A stretch of 45,432 bases of DNA from Monosiga brevicollis MX1 (taxonomy: Eukaryota; Opisthokonta; Choanoflagellata; Craspedida; Salpingoecidae), in NCBI RefSeq assembly GCF_000002865.3, contig NW_001865054.1, forward strand, positions 217,043 through 262,474, read 5' to 3'. Position 1 is the first letter of the stretch, and each line of letters opens with the position of its first letter. A model generated the notes under the pieces. That model worked only from the letters and a program-made list of their open reading frames with translations. It was not told the DNA's origin and ran no database searches. Shown in pieces: positions 11,994 to 21,149 of this stretch. The translations under genes and the position numbers were made by a program.

Positions 11994-12227
11994 GTGCGCC
12001 GTCCAAGCGCACATCTCGTCTGCGACGAGACAAAATCAAGCCCGGCAGTGCCTGCCCTGGGAGTACAGTGGATCTGGCCCATGTGCATCAGCAAAGACCG
12101 TACGCTGGGTATCAATTGACTGTCCGCCAGAGAATCACTCTGCGAAGCCCATTGTCAGCCGAGCTGGACCTTTGGGCACGTGTCCTTCTTAACATATGGG
12201 CAGATGGGGTCGAAAAGGCTTATGCAA

Positions 12228-13267
12228 TCAGACCTTGCCACCTCGCCAGCCCACCTGAGACGCTGAATCATTCCCAGTACGGTTGCCCGATTCAGGAGCC
12301 ACCTCTTCCTCGTCAACGAAGAGATGGTGCGAAATGCCCTTGGCACTTGTTTGATTGGTGGTGAGAATATAGGCTTCAGTGGCACCAATTGCAAAGTTGG
12401 TCTCAGTGCCGTCGTCTGCAAACCCACCCTCTGTGGCCACCCTCTCACCGTCGACATAGACCTCCATCAGCTCGACATCTAAGAGTGGGAAGACCAGGTT
12501 GATGGATCAGTGCCAGCCCAAGATAAAACATGGCACGACCTAGAACAGGCGGTAGCGATCCAAGATCGAACCTAGCGATATACTGTGTTCTTCGCCAGCC
12601 ACAATGGCCCGCCACAAAATGGTTGAGTTGGCAACTGTATCGGCAAAGTCACCCGCTGCTTTGCCATCGATATGCAAGGCATATCTAGAACAACACGCGC
12701 GCGCATTCAAGGACGGGTCCCCGCCCAGGTCAGGAAGGATTGCACGAGCTTTGAAAAGGTATAAACGTCCACCTGGATGCACAACGTACTCGTAGCGTAG
12801 ACCTTGTGTACGAATGCTCAAGACGCCAGTGTGCTGGTCTGAACCACGCCCAAAAGTAAATTCCTCTGCACCAACCAACTTGAACATCCAGTTCTGAGAG
12901 CAACCCGAACCGAGGCGGCCAGAGTTTATGCACCACAACCAGCATGAGCCTGGCTGTGATCAAGGCAGAGGAAAACTTTGAAGTTTGTGACACCGAGACC
13001 CTGAAGATACATGGCCGAGCAGACCTTGCGAAAAATTTCCTTGCCGTCCACGTGAATCACACGCCGCCCGCTCGTTGTACCATGTTCAAACACCTGCCAT
13101 CAAGGCGTGGGTCATTGAGCTGACACGCAGCATTCAGTCGCGCGAGGGCAGCGTTGATGTCCTGTTGCACGACCATGGATACCATAACCTACAATCGTGT
13201 GGTTTCCATCACGCAGCGGGACAGTCCATTGCAAGCGGCTGGGACCGAGTCGCTCCACCTTGGCCAT
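12228..13267 (-). CDS. FAIM: Fas apoptotic inhibitory molecule (FAIM) homologue
   Basis: Small two-domain beta-sandwich protein; in vertebrates it blocks Fas killing and protects against stress-induced protein aggregation. The start ATG is at 13267 (MAKVERLGPSRLQWTVPLRD). Splicing gives the family's core: HTI|VFEHGTTSGRRVIHVDG, FRK|NWMFKLVGAEEFTFGRG, GLRYE|YALHIDGKAAGDF, HSISL|DVELMEVYVDG and FADDGTETNFAIG, ending near LFVDEEEVAPES. Exons include about 12572-12684, 12790-12893 and 12228-12478, with introns of about 93-105 bases. Every junction keeps phase and the order of conserved blocks is that of the family, so the gene looks intact. The C-terminal tail after VAPES is lineage-specific or includes unspliced sequence. 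The gene starts divergently from the G-patch gene, with 429 bases between the ATGs. Confidence 0.92.
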
Positions 13268-13696
13268 GTTTGGTCCGTTTCAGCAGTGATGCCCGACACG
13301 CTGACACACAACCAAAGCCCTTCCCAAGACGGGCACAAAGCTGTTACAAAGCTGGCCCAAGCACAATTCCCAATACCGTCACTCTACTTCACTGCCAGGA
13401 ACGTGAGCCCCAGACCACCATCAACGCCAACGAGAGACACTTTGATCGATAAAAAAAAAAAAATTTGACACAAACACCAAAAACAAGGTCGTTCTGCTTT
13501 TTTTCTGACATTTGAACCATTTTTTCTCAAACAAATCATACGAAACGGAACGAAGCGGGGAAAAGAGCGAGAGAGAGAGCGGGCTTTGGTGAGAGTGAGT
13601 GAGAGTGAGTGAGTGAGAGTGAGTGAGTGAGGTCAGGGGAGAAGGGTGTTGTGGGAAGAGCACGGCAGACACGCGTGAGTCGAGGGGGCGGCAGAA
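13268..13696. promoter_or_regulatory. Shared divergent promoter, FAIM / R3H-G-patch gene
   Basis: Only 429 bases separate the opposed ATGs of FAIM (minus) and the R3H-G-patch gene (plus), so this is a bidirectional promoter by position. It contains an A13 run followed by TTTGACACAAAC (about 13450-13475), T runs near 13500-13530, and a GAGA/GAGT microsatellite (about 13565-13632). Confidence 0.6.
13566..13632. repeat. (GA)n/(GAGT)n microsatellite
   Basis: A short GA run followed by imperfect GAGT/GAGA tetramers, just upstream of the R3H-G-patch gene start. Confidence 0.85.
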
Positions 13697-15880
13697 ATGC
13701 CACCAGCCAAGCGACACGTCCGTGGACGGCACGGCAGCAATCGTGCCAAGCGCTCCAAGCGGTGAGGCCATGGAGCTGCGTCGCGCGTCAGCGGTCAAAC
13801 ACCACTTGATCTGCCAAGGATCCAATGAAGCGTCATGACCTGGGCTGATCAACCTTCATTGCTGTCGTGGGTTATTGCTGTGCATACATAGACGCCCGCC
13901 CAAGCGCAACCTAGCATGCAAAGAGTCTCTACCAGCGGAATGGCGTAAGCTGAGTCGCATGGAGCCCACGCGATGTCATCAGAGTTCAGGCCTCTGTGGG
14001 CATGGGGTTGGGCCTGGTCTCGGCTGACTCATACTCTTGTGCATACCCCTAATCGGCACCATGGCTTGCTTGGCTGCCTCAGTCAATGCCGACGAATTGG
14101 ATGACTCTGAAAGTATGATGCTCGGGCCCCTGTTATGCCAACCCACGCAGCTGCTTGTGCGTTTCACCCGCACGAACCGATGCGAAATGCCGCAGGCGAG
14201 GCAAATGCATTGGCCGAGGACTACCAACGCAATGCCAGCGATGTTTCCACGAGTGAAATGCTTGAAAGCGTGTCAGAACTCATGCGGGGGGTAGACTTTG
14301 CCGCTCCTACCCACGTCTTTCGTGAGCCAACCCCGCCCCCTCGACGTACAAAGTCACCGGCGTAAGCCAAGAGCCTTGCTTGACTCATAAAACAGCTGCC
14401 TCTTGACCGCCCGAACTCTGAATTCGGCGGCAATCTCAACCTCATACGTGGTTTCATGGCATAGACGTGGACAGCCTCCCCGAATCAATTTCATCTCTGC
14501 CATCACCAGCGATGATACACAAAACGTAGGATGGGGTTGTGGTCTGCGCCTCGTTTCCTTTTGGAAAAAAAAGGGGGGGCACTCTAGCACACAGGCTCAA
14601 ACCCCTCTTTGACCTTGCCCGCAGGCCACGGGGTCCTGGCTACCAGACCGGCAACATTCGACTCGATCACCCAGCTTAGTGTGTTCATTGTCTACTCTCT
14701 CAGCACTTGTCGGAGCTCCATGACAAGCATCTTCTGCTCACTTCTTGCACGTGGTGGGCTCCGCCTTGCGCCTTGCCATAGCCCCCATCGCGAGATTTGC
14801 GACATATCGGAGCCAAGGTGCAGAGCATTGGGCAAAGCCTCTTGGTGCTAGCCTCCAAAGGTCAGAGGACAGAGCAAAGGAATATCAGACTAAACCTTGA
14901 GTATTAGGTGAACCAAAGGGCATGATTCTCACCGCGATATGACATTGACTATTTACAGATAGCCCTGAAACATCGCGGCAACTGCCGCCTGTCCTGATGC
15001 AGCAGGTCCTGCAGTATACAGCTGAGCTTGAGTCTATGATTTTTGCGCTGCGGGCCACACTGACGCCAACTGCAGACGCGGGACGCCTGCGTGGACGCTC
15101 GATGCATCAAGGTCGCTCCATCCACCTTCCTAGCTTTTTTGCGTGCCTGTCGCTCGCTCTGTGTGTGGTGTCCCCAGCAACTGTGCTCAAAGTAGCCTTG
15201 CCTTGGTACACCTTGACATGTCCCATACGCAATGGACGATAGACGCCATGCGCACCCCCCAGAACGATGACAGTATGGGCGAGAGCGGCGAATCGGGTGG
15301 TGATGCCGATGAATCAAGTTGCGAAACGGATGCGGGCTCGGTGGTATGCGGCCTTGGCGACGTCATTTTGTTTCGTTGTCACACCCCTGCAACTTTGTGC
15401 ACGACACGAGATGGCAAACTTGGTGTATATTCTTTTCTTTTCTCATTCATCGTGGGCATGCATGCTAGGCACCCATGGTCAAACCTGAATGCACCTCAGC
15501 CATGTTTATCGATGGCCAATTGCACCGGTACGCATCCGGCGACTGAGAACGTAGCGCCAGAGAACAGGCATTGCGACCGGCATTTTGATTGCATTTTCTG
15601 TACTCACGGCTTAAATTTGGTCGTTATCCCAGCAAAAATGACAACAGTGCTCCGCCCGTGGTAAGACGAGAGGGCCCTACAAGGCTGATCACGAACATTT
15701 GCCCGAGCCACGCGGCGCCATGCGAGTTGATTGAGAGAAGAAAGTTTTGCGCTAACTCGTGTGCGCGTCCCTGTTTGAACTTTCGCAGCGCCGAGTCGAG
15801 CGCTCAGGCAACCCTGACCACAGCTTTGAACTCGTCTGGCAAGCATTGATTGAGGTCAGAGCAAGCAGCGTTCTTTTCTT

Positions 15881-15962
<82 letters not shown>

Positions 15963-16226
15963 GAGCTGTCTGCTTTGTCGTGTTTGTCGGTGCACCAGCC
16001 TCAATGAGCCTGAAGTTTAAATTTGGGGTATCAGCAGCCAGCTCATCTTTGACCCGAATGTGAAGTTTGTGCAGGATGGTACGCTCAAATCGCTCCGTTT
16101 TTCCACCATGACCCGCCGCGATCGGTGCCGTATCCATGGTATTGCCAAGGTTAGGCGCAAAGTTGAGGCGGGTGCGCCATCATGTCTATCAAAACACGAC
16201 ATGCGTCGTCCTCCTTCTCCTCCTCC

Positions 16227-16260
<34 letters not shown>

Positions 16261-16912
16261 CGACCTTTGTGCCCCTGGTACTTTATGATGTTGACCCTGG
16301 ATAGACCTTTGGCCTTCGCAGCCACAGTCGTGGTCAAGGATCGTTGAAAGCCCCAATATTGTCCAAAACGGCCGCAACAGGACTGCCACCCGAGGTACGC
16401 ATGCTGATGTCGCCCAATGCCCTCGTGCATCGGCGAATGGCGCCTATATACCCTGTCTTTGCTCACCAATCTGCTTGGATCCAAGGCGGCTTATGGCATC
16501 TGCCAGCAACAGTGGCGATCGTGGTCCGCTGGTGGTGGAGCAGCAGCCATGCAGTCCCTGCTTGGTCGGGCATCTGCTCCCAATACCATGCACGCCGCCT
16601 ATGCCTCTGCTGCCCCTCAACCAAGCGCATCTGCCGATGCAGAGGCGAGCCTGACCGCAAGCAACCTAGGACACCGATGTAAGCAGCCACGGTCAAAGTG
16701 CGCCTCGCTGATTGCGACCGGGCCGACGGTTTTGGTTGTGGTTTTTTGATTGACTGGTCTGGATGTCTTTTTTACCCCTTTCCCCATCTGCAGTGTTAAC
16801 CGGCATGGGGTGGACGCCTGGCACCGGGTTGGGCGCTACGCGCAATGGCATTGTGGCCCCGATTCAAGCTGTCCGGCGCCCGCGCCGCCAGGGTTTGGGA
16901 AATTATGATTGA
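13697..16912 (+). CDS. R3H and G-patch domain protein (SQS1/GPATCH2-like)
   Basis: G-patch proteins activate DEAH helicases such as Prp43/DHX15; yeast SQS1 has R3H then G-patch near its C-terminus, the order seen here. The likely first exon (13697-13761) encodes a basic peptide, MPPAKRHVRGRHGSNRAKRS, ending at a GTGAGG donor. A middle region with acidic exons (for example DDSESMMLGP near 14100 and GESGGDADESSCETD near 15290) is followed by an R3H exon, about 16042-16149, containing LRFSTMTRRDRCRIHGIAK with the R-x3-H signature. The final junction 16678/16794 is clear and gives NLGHRLLTGMGWTPGTGLGA then GIVAPIQAVRRPRRQGLG, a complete G-patch, with the stop at 16910-16912. Most middle exon boundaries, and the exon after R3H, could not be fixed. 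The intron sequence includes a T29-(GTT)n block. Confidence 0.72.
15883..15962. repeat. T29 tract joined to (GTT)n array
   Basis: A run of about 29 T is followed directly by about 17 GTT units, inside the R3H-G-patch gene just before its R3H exon, most likely in an intron. Minus-strand translation gives artificial Asn/Gln/Lys homopolymers. Confidence 0.95.
16230..16259. repeat. (CT)n microsatellite
   Basis: CT dinucleotides in the intron after the R3H exon; they could serve as a polypyrimidine tract. Confidence 0.9.
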
Positions 16913-17501
16913 ACTGCTGGACAGATTTTGGGTCAGCAAGCTGTGTCTGCGGCTGTGCCGCGCAAATCAAGCATTCGATCCTGATCATCTTGCTGTCATT
17001 TTTTTTTTATACATGTAAATGAGGTGAGAGTTGAAATCCATGAAAATATTACACAATCTTGTGACACAATTGGAACTTTGAGATCAATTTTAAGACTTCA
17101 AGAAGAGAGTCGAAAAGGCATCAACGCGCGTCCAAAAAATGGGTTCAGGGCGCCAAGAGGGAGACGGACAAGATCAGGCATGCAGCTGTAAAAAACGTAA
17201 TGAAGATAACATACGTACGTGCCAGCAGAAGAGAAGATCGATCAACAAAGCGATCCTTGGCTAGCGCGCAGAGTATATCCGAGAATTACGCACAGACGGC
17301 GACAGCCACCACTTGAGTCACCTCAGCTAGAGCCAAGGCAACTGCACACCTCAAAAAGGGGCACGCACACGCACGCACCCGATACAACACACACGCAAAC
17401 AAGCACGCTCACAGGACCACATCAAACAGGAAGAGGCACGAGTGCTTGTGTGTTTCTTAAACACACACAAGTCATCGTGGAGGGGCGCGAGGAGCAAAAG
17501 C
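16913..17501. other. Convergent 3' intergenic region, no gene seen
   Basis: This lies between the stop of the R3H-G-patch gene (plus) and the stop of the PB1-like protein gene (minus). It holds an AT-rich patch (about 17000-17100), where 3' ends are likely, and CA-rich sequence (about 17350-17470). No domain-bearing frame is visible. Confidence 0.4.
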
Positions 17502-20500
17502 CTACTCGGCAGCCTCAGCCAAGGGAATGAGCAGAAATTCTGTACCCAAGTGCAATGGCATCTGCTTGAGATGAATGACTTGTCCGTCTTCGGCAACGGC
17601 CAGATGACAGCCAGCAAGCGCTTCCGAAGCGAGCGCGATCATGACCCCGTCACGAGGCTCCACAATCAAACGGGTAAACCGGCCTCCAGAGCCATTGACG
17701 TCAGCATGCTGGCTCCAAGGCGCTGCACGCAAAAATCCAGAGCTGCCGCTGTTCATCACGCGGAGCTGCACCACCAAACGGTCTTCAACAGAGTCCGAGT
17801 GGGCAGTGACGCAGAACACGGCAGCCTCGGCCCAAGCATTGGTGGCAGCGGTGAGGGTACCATCAGGGTTGCAGACGAGAAGCTGGCCATTCAGGCCAGA
17901 CTTGATGACAACACGCTGGCCAGTCTTCAACACGGCCTGCGGAAGCTCAGCGTGGTCGATAGCGGTGACATTGTTCTCCTCGTTTTCCTCGTCGCTCAAA
18001 AGCTCATCCACGCATACCCACTCATCGCTTGAAGAGGAGGCCTCCTCGTGCGCATTCTCATGCGCCTCGGCTGGGGTGGCTGGGGTGGCGGCGGTGGCGG
18101 CGCGGGCGCCAGGCAAGGCTGAACCTTGCTGAGGGCTGGCTGATGCAGCCATACACTCTTGAAGGGCGGTTTCATTGATCTTGCACACGATGGGCACGGG
18201 GCGCGACTGCGCCACGGCTGCTTCATCGGCCTCCAAGGCAGCACGCAACTGAGCCGCTCGGGCCTCAAGCCGCTGCAGCTTGGCGGTTCGATGCTCTACG
18301 CGAGCTTCCGGCCCCATGCGATTGAGCAGGGCCTCGAACCTTTCTCCACCCTGACGGTGCGGTGAGTGGCTCGGCTGCTGGAGCTCGTCCGCAGAAAAGT
18401 CATTCCCACGGCCGCCAAAACCGCCGCGACCACGACCAAAACCACCAAAGCCACGACCGCGACCAAAGCCGCCACGGCCGCGACCACAACCACCAAAACC
18501 AAACCCAAAACCAAAGCCATGATGCCCAAAGCCATGGTGGCCGTGGTGAGGACCGTGGTGAGGACCTTGGCCAGCAAAGCCGTGGTGACGGCCGAGGAAC
18601 GGACCATCCCAGTCAGGGGCTGGCCCAAAAGCGGGGTGGCCCTGAGCAGGATCGCTAGGACGATCATGATTGCCATGCTGCCCGTTAAGGTGCGAGCTCG
18701 AGTCGGCTTCGTAGACGTTGCGCGCCATGCCGGCGTTGCTCTCGTTCTCTTGGCTCTCGTTCTCTTGGCTCAAAGGTTGGCGAAACAGGTGAAAACGGGC
18801 CTCCGGGGGCGGGGCTGTAGTCATGGCTTCGCGGGCAGACGATGGTGACAAACGCACATCGCCCGACGGCTCCACACAGACCCAGTAGCCAGGCTCCCCG
18901 GGATATTGGCCCTCCACCAGCACACCCACCAGCGACGCCTCCGTCTCGGGCTCACCTTCATCCTTGGCTTTGTCGCAGCCGGTGGTCTTGTTCACCGGAC
19001 TTAGGCGCACCCAGACTGCATCCCGCACGTTTGCGGAGGCCCCGAGCGTTCCCTCAAGCAGCGCCAGGTATGGCCCATCGACGCCACGACGCAGCTGAAT
19101 GCGGCCCTGATCATCGCAGGCCACAACCAGCAGTCGAGCAAAGGGCCCCCATCCACCACGGCAATTCACCGCAAAATTGGACTCGATGCGCAAACCACCC
19201 TTGCGGCTCTTGAAGGTGGCGTGGGGTGCCATTGTGCGCACCATCACCACTGTACCGGGCTCAAGCGTGCTCAAATCCGAAACAAGGTCAAAGGACTGGG
19301 CCTTGCGCTCCCAATGATGAGTACGAAACTCATTGCGCCAGTCACCGTGGCGTGTGCCATGATGGTGATGATGATGATGATGATGTCCGTGACCACCTCG
19401 ACCACCAAAGCCGCGACCGCGACCGCGACCGCGACCACGGCCACGACCGTGAACACGCTCCACCAAAATGAGTGCGGCATCGCGGGCCTGTTGCTTCCGC
19501 ACCAACGAACTCTCTGCCGCAGTGTCGCAAGCAGTGGCCTTGACCTCAGAGACAACCTTGTCCTTGCAGCGCATACCATGGCCAGTCGCCTCGGTCTCGC
19601 CCATGGTTGTAGCGGCTTGGCTCGTCGCCTCAGTTTCAGTTTCGGTTGCAACCGCATCAGCGGCTGCCGGTTGACGGTGACGACGTGCCTGCTTGCGCGG
19701 CTTGGCTCCCGTGGCCTCAACCACCGATTTGGTGGCCGTGACCATGGCCTTGGCCGTGTCCACGGCGGCTCGAGCATCGACCAAACGAGCAGCATTGTCC
19801 GACTTGACCTGCTCCACATAGGCCTTGACCGTTTCGATAGTGCGGCGATTTTGCTCCTTCACGCGCGCCAAACGGGCCTTGGCAGCGTCAAGCTGATCCA
19901 GCGCTGCAGCATATGCCACCCCCGCCGTATCCACCACGTTGACCTCGGCCTCATCCTTGGCGCTCGCAGCCTGAGGGCTGCTGGAGACAATAGCGTTTGA
20001 GGCATCGGCATCCGCATCGGCATCCGCATCGGCATCCGCATCGGCATCCAAGGCATTCACGGCATCAGTGGGAACCATCTTGATGCGCAAAGGCGTCGAC
20101 GCCGAGCTGGTCGCCACGGCGCCGAGCGCTGCCTTGAAGCTGGCCTTGTCGCGACACAAGCGCCATTCACCCTCGGCCACGGCATCTATAATTTAAAAAA
20201 TAAAAAAGCAGAATGTGAGTCAAAAAAGAAGATTTCGATCATGAACCAACCCGTGTGCAAGAGCTTGGGTGTCTCGATACTGGATGTCTCGATATACAGC
20301 CCGGAAAGCGTATGGGGTACATTCAACGACCAGGACATCCAACTCACCATGCTGAACAGCAACAGCAAAATCGCTAAACCAGCCGCCATTGTGCCCAGCA
20401 AGCGCTGGAAACTTGGGGCCGACCTCGTTCAGGAAGCGCTTGGGCCGCGTCAGCAGCGCATGCTTCACCGACATGCGTCGCACCTCGTCCAGGTAGAAAG

Positions 20501-20570
20501 CCTTGACGTTGAGCTGGTCCGACGCTTCAGCCGGTCCGGCAACGGAAGGATTGATCGCCGCCGAGTCCAT
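17502..20570 (-). CDS. PB1-like, RGG/His-rich, trefoil-like protein with an LIR-type motif
   Basis: I do not recognise a named orthologue. Two exons: 20348-20570 and 17502-20185, joined by a 162-base intron (GTGAGT...ATTATAG). The ATG at 20570 gives MDSAAINPS. The N-terminal ~100 residues resemble a PB1 fold: VKAFYLDEVRRMSVKH, then after the junction EGEWRLCRDKASFKAALG and LRIKMV. An Asp-Ala dipeptide run follows, then a helical segment, a GRGRGRG block with nine His (about 19360-19460), a trefoil-like block (FKSRKGGLRIESNF; IQLRRGVDGPYLALLEG), a second Gly/His/Arg-rich block (about 18400-18610), a coiled-coil-like segment (about 18220-18330), the acidic motif SSSSDEWVCVDELL (near 18009-18032) and a C-terminal trefoil-like block (RVVIKSGLNGQLLVCNPDGT). 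PB1 plus a W-x-x-V motif behind Ser/Asp recalls the autophagy receptors p62 and NBR1; RGG tracts suggest RNA binding. Gene reality is strong (one frame of about 890 codons); function is inference. Confidence 0.8.
20000..20053. repeat. Hexamer repeat coding (Asp-Ala)n
   Basis: GCATCC/GCATCG hexamers, in frame in the PB1-like protein gene, encode a run of alternating Asp and Ala. This is likely length-variable. Confidence 0.9.
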
Positions 20571-20907
20571 GATTGCACAGCTCAAATACGACGGTGCAAC
20601 AGTGTGCGTGCGTGGACAGTGCGTGTACCAGATGTGCGTGTTTGTGCGAGTGTTGTGAGGGCAGAGCAGCGCGCAGTGTAGAACAAGTCTCGATCGCGTC
20701 GCCCGAAAAACTTGAAGGGATCCACCCGGTGATTGGAAGAAGGCTCGTAGTTGACCTACGAACCACTGCTATCCAACCAATGCCGCCGTTCCCGACTTTG
20801 TTTCCAACAAAAAAAATGCCACTGGCTCACCGCCACCCGGCACTTGTTGACCCCCTTCAACGCCAACGATCGACACTGACCGCGCGGCACGCCAACACAG
20901 CCATCAC

Positions 20908-20943
<36 letters not shown>

Positions 20944-21149
20944 AAAGCAGAAGGTCGGTGGACACACGTAGCCCCGTCATCAACCAAATTTAGCACACAC
21001 ACACACACAACGTCAGCGTTCGTCGACTCAGCAAAAGTCTGACAAATAAATATAAGTATTGTGACTGCGTTCGCTAAAATGGGTTTGTTGATGTTTTATT
21101 TTGTTTGTTTTGGGACGCTGATCTACACTATCTGATAGACGCGAAGCGA
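20571..21149. promoter_or_regulatory. Divergent promoter between PB1-like and secreted oxidoreductase genes
   Basis: Opposed gene starts flank these 579 bases, so both promoters should be here. It contains an (AC)n array (about 20907-20941), a second shorter one (about 20993-21010), an A8 run near 20810 and an AT-rich patch (about 21040-21110) close to the plus-strand start. No coding frame with a domain is seen. Confidence 0.5.
20907..20941. repeat. (AC)n microsatellite
   Basis: About 17 AC units in the divergent intergenic region; a shorter AC run follows at about 20993. Confidence 0.95.

Noticed and set aside
15804-16137. Minus-strand poly-Asn, poly-Gln and poly-Lys frames
   Set aside because: They arise from the T29-(GTT)n repeat and are antisense to the R3H exon.
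18366-20000. Long plus-strand frames antisense to the PB1-like gene (for example 19221-20000)
   Set aside because: They are shadows of a GC-rich, Ala/Gly/Arg-rich coding strand with no domain of their own.
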